Origin: Lachnospiraceae bacterium
GTDB lineage: Bacteria; Bacillota; Clostridia; Lachnospirales; Lachnospiraceae
DNA length: 37,650 bases
Assembly (NCBI GenBank): GCA_024696825.1
Contig: JAILGL010000088.1
Location: 1-37,650 of the forward strand
Direction of reading: 5' to 3'
Shown: piece by piece, positions 13,271 to 22,388 of the stretch
Layout: the number at the start of each line of letters is the position of its first letter
Position numbering within the stretch: the first letter of the stretch is position 1
Program-made: the position numbers and the translations under genes
Notes under the pieces: model-generated
What the model was told of the DNA's origin: nothing
Databases searched by the model: none
The model's input: the letters and a program-made list of their open reading frames with translations, nothing else

Positions 13271-14080
13271 ATGGAGATACAGCTTTGGAGAGAGATTCTT
13301 GATCCATACAGACAGGCGGTGGATGAGCTTGTTGTTAAATTTAATCATATAAAATACGAGTATCAGATGGAGGGTCTTTATTCACCTATTGAGCAGGTTA
13401 ATGGCCGTCTTAAAAGAATTTCAAGTATTTTGGAAAAGGCTCAGAAAAAGGGTATTCCTTTGGATGAGATAGATGGAAAAATCGATGATATCGCAGGTAT
13501 CAGAATTATATGTCAGTTCGTGGAGGATATTAAAACTGTTGTTGAGATTATCAAGAAGCGAAGCGACATTACTATAGTTGAGGAAAAGGATTATATTTCT
13601 CATGCTAAGAAATCCGGATACAGAAGTTATCATTTAATAGTTAATTATGTGGTGCAGACCTTAGAGGGTCCTAAGGAGCTTGGAGTGGAGATTCAGATTA
13701 GAACTCTTGCCATGAATTTCTGGGCTACAATAGAGCATCATCTGCAGTACAAGTATAACGAGAACATGCCTGATGAGATTAGACAGAGACTTCTTAGTGC
13801 GGCTAAGGCCGTTGGTGCTCTGGATAATGAGATGGCTTCCGTTCGTAATGAAATAATGGATGCGCAGATTAGTAACAGGCAGAAAAATACTGTTATTATC
13901 AGCATTTTAAATGAGATTGAAAATCTTTACAGAAGCGCTAATAAGCGTGAGGTTGAAAAGATTCAGGATGAATTCTTTAAGATTTATAAGCTTGACGACA
14001 TGGATATGTTGCTTAAGTTTGAAAAGCAGTTGGATATACTGGCGGAGAATTACAGAGCGCAGAGTATAACAGACGACTAA
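13271..14080 (+). CDS. Small alarmone synthetase (RelQ-like GTP pyrophosphokinase)
   Basis: This 269-aa protein transfers pyrophosphate from ATP to GTP or GDP to make (p)ppGpp. It has the RelA/SpoT synthetase domain only, with no HD hydrolase and no TGS/ACT regulatory part, as in RelQ/RelP-type enzymes. Visible motifs are DDIAGIRIICQF (about residues 73-84), KKSGYRSYH (about 113-121) and the nucleotide-binding EIQIRTLAMNFWATIEHHL near 140-158. The C-terminal 80 residues are helical and longer than in the shortest RelQ proteins. RBS ACAGGAGGG precedes ATG 13271. It sits 56 bases after proC and 10 before a membrane protein, within one operon. Confidence 0.92.
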   Translation: MEIQLWREILDPYRQAVDELVVKFNHIKYEYQMEGLYSPIEQVNGRLKRISSILEKAQKKGIPLDEIDGKIDDIAGIRIICQFVEDIKTVVEIIKKRSDITIVEEKDYISHAKKSGYRSYHLIVNYVVQTLEGPKELGVEIQIRTLAMNFWATIEHHLQYKYNENMPDEIRQRLLSAAKAVGALDNEMASVRNEIMDAQISNRQKNTVIISILNEIENLYRSANKREVEKIQDEFFKIYKLDDMDMLLKFEKQLDILAENYRAQSITDD

Positions 14081-14090
14081 GGAGATAGAT

Positions 14091-14699
14091 ATGCATTTTT
14101 CAATGTCTAAGGATGATTATAATTATACCCTTAACAGAAAAAAGAATAATATTATTTTAATAATTCTTATGATTATTTTAGGTGTCTCTATATTTTTGGT
14201 GGGCTATTTTGTAAATGGCAGAAGCACTAAAAATGTATTTACGGTGGTGGCTATTTTATTCGCCCTTCCGGGTGCCAAATTCATGACTTCTCTTATTATT
14301 CTTTTACCTTCTAAGAAAAATGAGAAGGAAGAATATGAGAGGATTAAGGGAGAGTGTAAGGAGCCTTCTAAGCTTTATTCTTCAGTGGTTGTAACCTCTG
14401 TAGATAAGGTTATGTATATGAAATACATTTACATCGGTCATGCTAATGTTTTCTATGTCTATGATGAGAAAAAGAAGTATGATGACGAGGGGAAAAAGGG
14501 CGTTAAGAAAAGAGATGAAGACAGAAAATACGTAAAGGATTATATATATAAGGGCGTTAATAATTATAGCTCCGGCTTCAAGGTTCAGATGTTTACGGAA
14601 GTAAAGAAATTTGAAAATGAGATTAAAAGAGTTGAAGAAAAAGATGAAGTGAAAAATGAGGCTGAGGTTATCTCTTATATTGAATCATTGATTGTGTAA
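14091..14699 (+). CDS. Membrane protein of unknown function
   Basis: This 202-aa protein has two membrane helices (about residues 20-42 and 51-72) and a lysine/glutamate-rich cytoplasmic-type domain of about 130 residues with many Tyr residues and VEEKDEVKNEAEVISYIESL at the end (helical). I cannot match it to a named family. The start ATG 14091 follows GGAGATA after the synthetase stop by 10 bases, and the next gene begins 24 bases after its stop, so it belongs to the alarmone synthetase/pseudouridine synthase operon. The position may hint at envelope-stress or growth control, but nothing in the sequence shows it. Confidence 0.72.
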   Translation: MHFSMSKDDYNYTLNRKKNNIILIILMIILGVSIFLVGYFVNGRSTKNVFTVVAILFALPGAKFMTSLIILLPSKKNEKEEYERIKGECKEPSKLYSSVVVTSVDKVMYMKYIYIGHANVFYVYDEKKKYDDEGKKGVKKRDEDRKYVKDYIYKGVNNYSSGFKVQMFTEVKKFENEIKRVEEKDEVKNEAEVISYIESLIV

Positions 14700-14723
14700 T
14701 TAGCTATATAAAGGAGAGCGTAG

Positions 14724-15797
14724 TTGAAATCATTTATAGTTCCTGAGGTTTTGGAAGAAAAAAAGCTTATAAGATATCTTGGAAGCATTATGCCTGAGGC
14801 ATCTAATGGATTTCTCTATAAGATGCTCAGAAAGAAAAATATAGTTTTAAATGATAAGAAAGCTGATGGTAATGAAGCTTTAAAATCTGGAGATGAGATA
14901 AAGATTTATTTTAGCGATGATACCTTTTTTAAGTTTTCTAAGGGTAGCGCGGTTACTGAGAATGTAACTAATAAGGGTTTGGATAATTTAGTAAAATCAG
15001 ATAATGTGGGGGATTCAGAAGATTCTATTCATGAAGAATTAAATGAAGTCCTTGAAAGACTTGATTTTAAGAAGCATATTATCTATGAGGATTCTGATAT
15101 TTTAATTATAAATAAGCCTGCGGATTTACTTTCTCAAAAGGCGAAAAAAGAAGATATTTCTCTTACAGAGCTTGTAAACTTTTATCTTAGTCGTGAGGAA
15201 GACCTTAATAATACAGGTTTTAGGGCAGGTGTATGTAACCGCCTGGATAGAAATACCACCGGGGTTATAAGTGTAGGAAAGAGCGTTAAGGGGCTTCACG
15301 CCTTGAATGACGCCATTAAGAATAAATATACGGATAAATGGTACTTAACCCTTATAGAGGGCAGGATGGAGGAGACTATTCGTAAAAAGGCCTATCTGGT
15401 TAAGGACAGATCTCATAATAAAAGCAGCATTTATGATGATTATAGGGAGGATGCTTTTGTAATAGAGACAGAATTTATCCCTGAGCACCATTATAAATAT
15501 AAGGGAAAAACCTATACTCTTATTAAGGTTAAGCTTTATACAGGTAAGTCTCATCAGATAAGAGCACATTTAAAGCATCTTGGTTATAGGGTTGTAGGGG
15601 ATTCTAAGTATGGAAGTAAGGATAATTACAAGCTTTTTAAGAAGGACTTTAAGCTTAAGCACCATTTACTTCATGCCGGGGAGCTTTCCTTTTACGATAA
15701 TGAAAATGTATCTGAAATCCTTAGGGGAAAGGCCTTTAAGGCACCACCCCCTAAGCAGTTTAAAAATATTTTATCTTCTATGGAGGTATTGGATTAG
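14724..15797 (+). CDS. RluA-family pseudouridine synthase
   Basis: This 357-aa enzyme converts uridine to pseudouridine in structured RNA. It carries an N-terminal S4-type RNA-binding segment (about residues 12-75) and an RluA-type catalytic domain. The family signature is GVCNRLDRNTTGV with the catalytic Asp at residue 175, followed by the LTLIEGRM and GKSHQIRAHLKHLGY motifs. The TTG start is favoured by AAAGGAGAG 7-10 bases upstream; no ATG lies near. Which site in rRNA or tRNA it modifies cannot be told. It overlaps recU by one base, so translation is coupled. Confidence 0.93.
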   Translation: MKSFIVPEVLEEKKLIRYLGSIMPEASNGFLYKMLRKKNIVLNDKKADGNEALKSGDEIKIYFSDDTFFKFSKGSAVTENVTNKGLDNLVKSDNVGDSEDSIHEELNEVLERLDFKKHIIYEDSDILIINKPADLLSQKAKKEDISLTELVNFYLSREEDLNNTGFRAGVCNRLDRNTTGVISVGKSVKGLHALNDAIKNKYTDKWYLTLIEGRMEETIRKKAYLVKDRSHNKSSIYDDYREDAFVIETEFIPEHHYKYKGKTYTLIKVKLYTGKSHQIRAHLKHLGYRVVGDSKYGSKDNYKLFKKDFKLKHHLLHAGELSFYDNENVSEILRGKAFKAPPPKQFKNILSSMEVLD

Positions 15798-16342
15798 TGG
15801 CTACATGGAATTCCAGAGGTCTTAGAGGCTCCATGCTTGAGGAGTCCATTAATATGACTAATGAAAAATATAGAGATATGGGACTTGCTCTGGTTCAGAA
15901 GATTCCAACTCCCATAACTCCCGTTGAATTTGATAAAAAGACAAATCATATAGTGCTTGCTTATTTTGAGCAGAAAAGTACGGTGGATTACATAGGGGCA
16001 GTGCAGGGGATTCCTGTATGCTTCGATGCAAAGGAATGTGCTACCGATACATTTCCACTGCAAAATGTTCACGAGCACCAGATGAAATTTATGAAGGACT
16101 TTGAAAAGCAGGGTGGCATAAGCTTTATAATTATTTATTTTAAGAAGTCTGATATCTATATGTATCTCCCCTTTGATAAGCTTTTATCCTTCTGGGAAAG
16201 AGGTAAAAATGGGGGAAGAAAGAGTTTTCTTTTAAGTGAGCTGGAGGATAAATATCGCATAAATGTAAAGAGCGGTTTCTTTGTGCAGTACCTAGAGGCC
16301 TTGAATATAGATATATTAAGGCGTGAGGATAATAAGGAATAA
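15797..16342 (+). CDS. recU: Holliday junction resolvase RecU
   Basis: This 181-aa nuclease cuts Holliday junctions during recombination and chromosome segregation in Firmicutes. The N-terminus (WNSRGLRGSMLEESINMTN) and the metal-binding nuclease core EQKSTVDYIG...FDAKEC (about residues 55-77) match RecU, with D/E/K catalytic residues in place. The start GTG at 15797 overlaps the last base of the upstream TAG stop; GGAGG lies 10 bases before. In many Firmicutes recU sits beside ponA; here the class A PBP gene lies elsewhere, at 32483. Confidence 0.93.
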   Translation: MATWNSRGLRGSMLEESINMTNEKYRDMGLALVQKIPTPITPVEFDKKTNHIVLAYFEQKSTVDYIGAVQGIPVCFDAKECATDTFPLQNVHEHQMKFMKDFEKQGGISFIIIYFKKSDIYMYLPFDKLLSFWERGKNGGRKSFLLSELEDKYRINVKSGFFVQYLEALNIDILRREDNKE

Positions 16343-16385
16343 ACACCGGAATCCATATGAATATGGGTTTTCCGGTGTTTTTTGT
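16341..16385 (+). terminator. Terminator of the proC-recU operon
   Basis: AAACACCGGA (16341-16350) pairs with TCCGGTGTTT (16371-16380) and inner ATCCATAT pairs with ATATGGGT, followed by a T-rich tail. The stop codon of recU lies in the stem's first bases. Confidence 0.92.
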
Positions 16386-16449
16386 TTTTGCTTGTGGGAT
16401 TATTTCTGGGTTATCTTTAAAATTCCTTCACAATATTTTGTGTTTTTTA

Positions 16450-16478
16450 TTGACTTGAATACCAAGATATGGTATTAT
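16450..16478 (+). promoter_or_regulatory. Promoter of nrdD with inverted repeat in the spacer
   Basis: TTGACT (16450-16455) and TATTAT (16473-16478) are 17 bases apart. The repeat AATACCA/TGGTATT (16458-16464 with 16470-16476) fills the spacer and is well placed for a repressor. It does not match the NrdR box as I know it. Confidence 0.65.
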
Positions 16479-16530
16479 CTCTATAATTTATACGTTTGGT
16501 ATGAAGAAGTGCCTGGGGTTAGATGATTTG

Positions 16531-16554
16531 AAAGGGCGATTTTTACGCCTTTTT
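16531..16554 (+). promoter_or_regulatory. Terminator-like hairpin in the nrdD leader
   Basis: AAAGGGCG (16531-16538) pairs with CGCCTTTT (16546-16553), one G-U pair, loop 7, ending in a T-run. It lies only 23 bases before the nrdD start and 55 after the promoter, where it could act as an attenuator. No antiterminator fold was identified. Confidence 0.55.
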
Positions 16555-16576
16555 AGAGCGAGAGGATGGTAAATTT

Positions 16577-18778
16577 ATGAAAATTATTAAGAGAAGCGGA
16601 AGCGAGATGGTCTTTGATATTACTAAGATCACAGCTGCTATTGAGAAGGCAAATAAGGAAGTTCCTGAGTCTGAGAGACTTACCAGGGAACAGGTTTTAA
16701 GTATTTCTTCCAATGTTGAGAAGAAGTGTAGTGCTCTTGGAAGAGCAGCTTCAGTAGAAGAGATTCAGGATATGGTGGAGAACCAGATTATGAGTACAGA
16801 GAATTATTCTGTAGCCAGAAAGTATATTACCTACAGATATACAAGAGCTCTGGTTCGTAAGTCTAATTCTACTGATAAGCAGATTTTATCACTCCTTGAG
16901 TGTGAGAATGAGGAGGTTAAGCAGGAGAATTCTAATAAGAATCCTACTGTTAACAGTGTTCAGAGAGATTATATGGCAGGTGAGGTTAGTAAGGATATTA
17001 CCAAGAGATTCTTGCTTCCTGAGGATATAGTTAAGGCTCATGAGGAGGGTGTTATACATTTTCATGATGCTGATTATTTTGCACAGCATATGCATAACTG
17101 CTGTCTTGTAAACCTTGAGGATATGCTTCAGAATGGCACAGTTATATCTGAGACCATGATTGAGAAGCCTAGAAGCTTTTCTACAGCTTGTAATATAGCT
17201 ACTCAGATTATTGCTCAGGTTGCAAGCTCACAGTATGGTGGACAGAGTATTTCTCTATCTCATCTTGCTCCATTTGTGGAGGTTAGCCGTAAGAAGTTTA
17301 GAAAGGCTGTTAAGGAGGAGTTTGAGGCAGCAGGTATAGAAACTACGGAAGAGCAGATTAATGCAGTAGCTGAGAACCGTGTAAAGGAAGAGGTTAACCG
17401 TGGTATTCAGATGATTCAGTATCAGGTTATAACCCTTATGACTACTAATGGACAGGCTCCATTTGTCACTGTATTTATGTATCTTGACGAGGTACCAGAA
17501 GGTCAGACAAGAGATGACCTTGCCATGCTCATTAAGGAAATGCTTCTTCAGAGAATTAAGGGCGTTAAGAATGAGAAGGGGGTTTATATAACTCCAGCCT
17601 TCCCTAAGCTTATCTACGTTCTTGAGGAAGATAATATTAAAGAGGGAACCAAATATTGGGATATTACCAAGGTTGCCGCTGAGTGTACTGCTAAACGTAT
17701 GGTTCCTGATTACATTTCAGAAAAGGTTATGAAGGAGCTTAAGGGTGGCGATGTTTATACCTGTATGGGATGCCGTTCCTTCCTTACTCCTGACAGATTT
17801 ACTGATGCAGGAGTTTCTAATATTGCTAATGCTCTTAACTATAAAGAGGGTAAGCATAAATACTATGGCCGCTTTAATCAGGGTGTAGTTACCATTAACC
17901 TTGTAGATATTGCCTGTTCATCAGGTGGAGATATTGAAAAGTTCTGGGAGATTTTTGATGAGCGTATGAGACTTTGTAAGAGAGCTCTTATGTTCCGCCA
18001 TAACAGACTTCTTGGAACTCCTTCAGATGTGGCTCCTATTCTCTGGCAGTATGGTGCTCTTGCAAGACTTAAGAAGGGTGAGACTATTGATAAGCTCCTT
18101 TATTCAGGATATTCAACCATTTCCCTTGGATATGCAGGTCTTTGCGAATGTACCAAATACATGACAGGTAAGTCACATACTGACCCTTCAGCAACTCCAT
18201 TTGCCCTTGAGGTTATGCAGAAGTTAAATGACTACTGTGCAATGTGGAAGAAGGAAAAGGACATTGACTTTAGTTTATATGGTACTCCATTAGAGTCTAC
18301 CACCTATAAGTTTGCAAAATGCTTACAGAAAAGGTTTGGAAAGATTGAGGGAGTTACCGATAGAAATTATATTACCAACAGCTATCATGTTCATGTAACT
18401 GAGGAAATCGATGCATTTAAAAAGCTTAAGTTTGAATCTCAGTTCCAGGCTCTTTCACCGGGTGGCGCCATCTCTTATGTGGAGGTGCCTGACATGACTA
18501 ATAATGTGGAGGGTGTTATAGCTGTAATGCAGTATATTTATGATAATATCATGTATGCAGAGCTTAATACCAAGAGTGATTATTGTCAGGTTTGCGGTTA
18601 TGACGGACAGATTCAGATTATCAAGGAAGATGGGAAGCTTAAGTGGGAATGTCCTAACTGCGGTAACCGTGACCAGGATAAGATGAATGTTGCCAGAAGA
18701 ACCTGCGGATATATCGGTACTCAGTTCTGGAATCAAGGAAGAACACAGGAAATTCAGGAAAGAGTAATGCATTTATAA
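16577..18778 (+). CDS. nrdD: Anaerobic ribonucleoside-triphosphate reductase (class III)
   Basis: This 733-aa glycyl-radical enzyme reduces ribonucleoside triphosphates to deoxyribonucleotides without oxygen. An ATP-cone lies at the N-terminus (MKIIKRSGSEMVFDITKI, about residues 1-90), giving allosteric control. The catalytic domain follows; the C-terminus has a four-Cys zinc site (CQVCG and CPNCG, about 670-695) and the glycyl radical site RRTCGYIGT with Gly711. The start ATG 16577 follows GAGAGGATGG. The activating radical-SAM protein NrdG is not downstream, where it is often found, and does not occur elsewhere in the window. A strong terminator follows, so nrdD is a single-gene unit. Confidence 0.97.
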   Translation: MKIIKRSGSEMVFDITKITAAIEKANKEVPESERLTREQVLSISSNVEKKCSALGRAASVEEIQDMVENQIMSTENYSVARKYITYRYTRALVRKSNSTDKQILSLLECENEEVKQENSNKNPTVNSVQRDYMAGEVSKDITKRFLLPEDIVKAHEEGVIHFHDADYFAQHMHNCCLVNLEDMLQNGTVISETMIEKPRSFSTACNIATQIIAQVASSQYGGQSISLSHLAPFVEVSRKKFRKAVKEEFEAAGIETTEEQINAVAENRVKEEVNRGIQMIQYQVITLMTTNGQAPFVTVFMYLDEVPEGQTRDDLAMLIKEMLLQRIKGVKNEKGVYITPAFPKLIYVLEEDNIKEGTKYWDITKVAAECTAKRMVPDYISEKVMKELKGGDVYTCMGCRSFLTPDRFTDAGVSNIANALNYKEGKHKYYGRFNQGVVTINLVDIACSSGGDIEKFWEIFDERMRLCKRALMFRHNRLLGTPSDVAPILWQYGALARLKKGETIDKLLYSGYSTISLGYAGLCECTKYMTGKSHTDPSATPFALEVMQKLNDYCAMWKKEKDIDFSLYGTPLESTTYKFAKCLQKRFGKIEGVTDRNYITNSYHVHVTEEIDAFKKLKFESQFQALSPGGAISYVEVPDMTNNVEGVIAVMQYIYDNIMYAELNTKSDYCQVCGYDGQIQIIKEDGKLKWECPNCGNRDQDKMNVARRTCGYIGTQFWNQGRTQEIQERVMHL

Positions 18779-18808
18779 TACGACTTACATTTCCCCCAAA
18801 TAGATTGG

Positions 18809-18852
18809 CGAGGGATGGTTTTCGTTTTTCGAAAATCATCTCTCGTCTTTTT
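18809..18852 (+). terminator. Terminator of nrdD
   Basis: A 16-bp uninterrupted stem (18809-18824 with 18830-18845, three G-U pairs) around a TTTTT loop is followed by TCTTTTT. Confidence 0.93.
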
Positions 18853-18867
18853 CATTTTACTCTTTTT

Positions 18868-18891
18868 TTGACAAGGTAATTGTGGTATAAT
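18868..18891 (+). promoter_or_regulatory. Probable promoter of the REC-EAL gene
   Basis: An extended -10, TGG-TATAAT (18883-18891), is clear. The TTGACA at 18868-18873 is only 12 bases away, too close for a normal -35, so the extended -10 probably defines the promoter. The coding start follows 57 bases later. Confidence 0.55.
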
Positions 18892-18948
18892 TAAACCAAA
18901 TAAGAACGAATTACATATTGAATTTTATGTCGAAAAGAGGGAACTTGG

Positions 18949-20649
18949 ATGAAAAATTTTATTGATAGTACCAGGTTAAAAAGAAGAGTTCTCATAGTGG
19001 ATGACGAAAAGGAAAAAAGAGAGAGATTAAAGGAAATCCTTAAGGTCAAATATGATATTAGCTTTGCCGGTGATGGAAAAGAGGCATACGAGATAGTTAA
19101 AGCAAAGAAAGATAATATTTCCCTTATACTTACGGATTTAAATATGCCGGTAATGGATGGATTTGGTCTTTTGGATGCTATGAAAAAGGATGATCTTCTT
19201 AAGAAAATACCGGTTATAGTTATTACTCCCGAAAGGGAATCAGAGGTTAGAAGTATAGAGCTTGGGGCAGCGGATTTTCTGTCTAATCCATATGAGATGC
19301 CCGAGGTTTTAGTGGCGCGTAGTGCTCGTGTAATCGAGCTTTTTGAAGATAAGAACATCATTAGTCATACTGAACGTGATGATCTTACAAATTTATTTTC
19401 TAAGGAATTTTTCTGCGAATATATAAGACAGATTGAAAGCAGAGGCGTTAAGGAAAATGTTGACGTAGCCTTTATAAACATTGAGAAATTCCATCTTGTA
19501 AATGAGATTCATGGAAAGCAGATGGGGGATATAGTTCTTAAAAGATTAGGTGACGCCCTGCATCTTACCATGAAGAAGATTAAAGGAATTGCCTGCAGAC
19601 ACGAGGCTGATTTATTCTATGCTTATTTTAAGCATAATACAGACCTTGAAAGTATAATTAAATCCATTGAAGATGAGGTCAATGAGGTTATTCCGGAACA
19701 TAATATAAAAATAAGGGCAGGTATATATCAGTTTGCCGATAAGAACATAGAGGTGGAAGACAGGTTTGACAGAGCAAAGCTTGCCTGTGACAGAATCCGT
19801 GGTGATTACACCAAGCAGATTGCCTATTATAACAGCGATATGCATCAGAAAATTATCTATAATCAGAGACTTATTAATGATATTGACAGCGCTATTGCCA
19901 ATAAAAATCTCATGGTTTACTATCAGCCAAAGTACAGTATAGAAGGGGATAAGCCTAAGCTTAAAAGTGCAGAGGCTCTTGTTAGGTGGATGCATCCGAA
20001 ATTTGGCATGATTAGTCCCGGAGATTTTATACCACTTTTTGAAAGCAATGGTCTTATTCAGAAGCTTGACCGTTTTGTATGGAAAGAGGCAGCGGCTCAG
20101 ATTAATAAATGGAAGAAGGAATATGATGTAACGGTTCCTGTTTCCGTAAATGTATCGAGAATCGATATTTACGACCCTGAGCTTGAAAGCGAGATAATGA
20201 GTGTGGTAAATGATAATGGACTCAGTAATGATGAGCTTATGTTAGAAATTACAGAGTCTGCCTATGCTGATAATGCCAGTGGCCTTGTAGAGGTTGTGGA
20301 GCATCTTAGAAGCAAGGGCTTTAAAATCGAGATGGATGACTTTGGCTCAGGCTACTCATCCCTTAACATGCTTACCACCCTTCCTATCGACGTTTTAAAG
20401 CTGGATATGAAATTTATCAGAAACATGCAGAAGGACGAAAAAAGCTTAAAGCTTGTGGAGCTTATAATCGACATTTCAGACTTCTTAAATGTGCCCGTAG
20501 TTGCAGAGGGAGTAGAGGATGAAGAGCAACTTATGATTCTTAAGAAAATGGGCTGCGAGATTATTCAGGGCTATTTCTTCTCCCGTCCCGTACCTGCAAA
20601 GGAATTCAATGCATTTATTGAAAGAGACAAGATGGGAATGGGGGCTTGA
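18949..20649 (+). CDS. Response regulator with degenerate GGDEF and intact EAL domain
   Basis: This 566-aa protein likely hydrolyses cyclic di-GMP. The REC domain (about residues 12-135) has acidic residues D18/D19 and phospho-acceptor D63 (TDLNMPVMDG), but the invariant Lys before Pro near the end is Asn113 (LSNPYE). The middle GGDEF-like domain (about 145-280) has RHEAD where GGDEF is expected, so no diguanylate cyclase activity. The EAL domain (about 300-560) keeps its signature E342-A-L, EITES, MDDFGSGYSS (D463/D464) and AEGVED...GYFFSRP, so phosphodiesterase activity is likely. A GAGGGAAC site lies before ATG 18949. No histidine kinase gene is adjacent. The Lys replacement suggests altered or phosphorylation-independent signalling. 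Confidence 0.9.
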   Translation: MKNFIDSTRLKRRVLIVDDEKEKRERLKEILKVKYDISFAGDGKEAYEIVKAKKDNISLILTDLNMPVMDGFGLLDAMKKDDLLKKIPVIVITPERESEVRSIELGAADFLSNPYEMPEVLVARSARVIELFEDKNIISHTERDDLTNLFSKEFFCEYIRQIESRGVKENVDVAFINIEKFHLVNEIHGKQMGDIVLKRLGDALHLTMKKIKGIACRHEADLFYAYFKHNTDLESIIKSIEDEVNEVIPEHNIKIRAGIYQFADKNIEVEDRFDRAKLACDRIRGDYTKQIAYYNSDMHQKIIYNQRLINDIDSAIANKNLMVYYQPKYSIEGDKPKLKSAEALVRWMHPKFGMISPGDFIPLFESNGLIQKLDRFVWKEAAAQINKWKKEYDVTVPVSVNVSRIDIYDPELESEIMSVVNDNGLSNDELMLEITESAYADNASGLVEVVEHLRSKGFKIEMDDFGSGYSSLNMLTTLPIDVLKLDMKFIRNMQKDEKSLKLVELIIDISDFLNVPVVAEGVEDEEQLMILKKMGCEIIQGYFFSRPVPAKEFNAFIERDKMGMGA

Positions 20650-20731
20650 ATTTAAAATGTAAATAGGTTATACTTCATATTTGGTAAGTTAAATGCATAA
20701 GATTTTACATTTACGATTATGGAGGAAAAAT

Positions 20732-22276
20732 ATGAGTAAACAACCTACAGTACTTATGGTGCTTGACGGATACGGGATTAACGAGAGAACAGATGGTAAT
20801 GCTATAGCACAGGCTAAGACTCCTAATATGGATAAGCTTATGGCTGAATGTCCATTTCAGAAGGGGTATGCCAGTGGACTTGCAGTAGGTCTTCCTGATG
20901 GTCAGATGGGTAACTCTGAGGTAGGCCATATGAACATTGGTGCAGGACGCATCATTTATCAGGATCTTACTAAGATTACCAAGGATATAGAGGATGGAGT
21001 TTTCTTTAAGAATGAAGGACTTCTTAAGGCAATTGAAAATGTTAAGAAGAATAATTCCGACCTTCATTTATGGGGACTTTTATCAGATGGTGGTGTTCAT
21101 AGTCACAACACTCACCTTTATGGAATATTAAAGCTTGCACTTGATAATGGAGTTGAAAATGTTTATGTTCATACCTTCCTTGACGGAAGAGATACACCTC
21201 CACAGTCAGGTATAGATTATCTCAAAGAGTTAGAAGAGAAAATGAAGGAAATCGGAGTTGGTAAGATTGCTTCTATTCATGGCCGTTACTATGCCATGGA
21301 CAGAGATACTAACTGGGATAGAGTTGAGAAGGCTTATAGAGCTCTTACTCTTGGCGAAGGTAACACAGCAGAGTCAAGTGCTGAGGCTATTGAAAAGTCT
21401 TATGCAGACGGTGTTACAGATGAGTTTGTTATCCCTACTGTTATTACAAAGGATGGAAAGCCTCTTACAACAGTAAAGGATGGAGATTCAGTTATTTTCT
21501 TCAACTTCAGACCAGACAGAGCTCGTGAGATAACCAGAGCATTTTGTGATGATAAGTTTGAAGGCTTTGAGCGCCCAACAGGCTTCTTAAAGCTTACATA
21601 TGTTTGCTTCAAGGATTACGATGAGACTATTCCTAATAAAATCATCGCTTTCCCTAAGGAGAATATAGTTAATACCTTAGGTGAGTATCTTGCTAAGCTT
21701 GGCAAGACTCAGTTAAGACTTGCAGAGACAGAGAAATATGCTCACGTTACATTTTTCTTCAATGGTGGTGTTGAAGAGCCTAATGAGAATGAGGAGCGTT
21801 CTTTAGTAAAGAGTCCTTCTGTTGCAACCTATGATTTACAGCCGGAGATGAGTGCTCCTGAGGTTAGCAGAAGACTTAATGAAGCTATTGTTTCAGACAA
21901 ATATGATGTAATCGTTATCAACTTTGCAAACCCTGATATGGTTGGTCATACAGGTGTTATGGAGGCTGCAGTTGCAGCGGTTGAGAGAGTTGACCAGGCA
22001 GTGGGAGAGGCTGTAGAGGCTGTTAAGAAGGTTAACGGAACTATGTTTATATGTGCTGATCATGGTAATGCAGAGCAGATGGTTGACTATACTACAGGCA
22101 ATCCACATACTGCTCATACTACTAATCCGGTACCATTTATCTTAGTTAATTATGACCCTGCTTATACCATCAAGGAAGGCGGAAAACTTTGCGATATAGC
22201 ACCTACTCTTCTTGAGGTTATGGGAATTGAAAAACCAGCTGAGATGACTGGTGAATCATTGATAGTAAAAAAATAA
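20732..22276 (+). CDS. gpmI: 2,3-bisphosphoglycerate-independent phosphoglycerate mutase
   Basis: This 514-aa glycolytic enzyme interconverts 3- and 2-phosphoglycerate using two metal ions (usually manganese). It has the alkaline-phosphatase-like fold; the metal-binding start VLMVLDGYG (residues 8-16) and phosphoserine S62 in MGNSEVGHMNIGAGR are intact, and later FVAD-type FICADHGNAEQM and the GNPHTAHTTNPVPF stretch carry further metal ligands. I chose ATG 20732, behind GGAGG, over an upstream in-frame ATG at 20693 that adds 13 atypical residues. It lies 82 bases after the EAL gene with no terminator; a promoter before secG follows. Confidence 0.96.
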   Translation: MSKQPTVLMVLDGYGINERTDGNAIAQAKTPNMDKLMAECPFQKGYASGLAVGLPDGQMGNSEVGHMNIGAGRIIYQDLTKITKDIEDGVFFKNEGLLKAIENVKKNNSDLHLWGLLSDGGVHSHNTHLYGILKLALDNGVENVYVHTFLDGRDTPPQSGIDYLKELEEKMKEIGVGKIASIHGRYYAMDRDTNWDRVEKAYRALTLGEGNTAESSAEAIEKSYADGVTDEFVIPTVITKDGKPLTTVKDGDSVIFFNFRPDRAREITRAFCDDKFEGFERPTGFLKLTYVCFKDYDETIPNKIIAFPKENIVNTLGEYLAKLGKTQLRLAETEKYAHVTFFFNGGVEEPNENEERSLVKSPSVATYDLQPEMSAPEVSRRLNEAIVSDKYDVIVINFANPDMVGHTGVMEAAVAAVERVDQAVGEAVEAVKKVNGTMFICADHGNAEQMVDYTTGNPHTAHTTNPVPFILVNYDPAYTIKEGGKLCDIAPTLLEVMGIEKPAEMTGESLIVKK

Positions 22277-22283
22277 AAAATAC

Positions 22284-22312
22284 TTGAAATAATAGACATC
22301 TTATTGTATAAT
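22284..22312 (+). promoter_or_regulatory. Promoter of secG
   Basis: TTGAAA (22284-22289), a 17-base spacer and TATAAT (22307-22312) lie 77 bases before the secG start. The leader (22320-22375) is richer in G and C than the flanks and could fold, but I see no known riboswitch. Confidence 0.78.
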
Positions 22313-22388
22313 TATAATCGAGCGTCGGGGCTTGTTGTATTTACTGCGCTTATTGAACCCTGGCGTATGGAATGGAGGAATAAATATT

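Noticed and set aside
20693-20731. Upstream start for gpmI
   Set aside because: It adds 13 residues not typical of the family, and the GGAGG site serves ATG 20732.
22332-22388. Upstream start for secG
   Set aside because: It would translate the leader just behind the promoter; ATG 22389 has a good site and gives the normal length.
22320-22388. Riboswitch in the secG leader
   Set aside because: No known aptamer pattern was recognised and no terminator or sequester helix follows.
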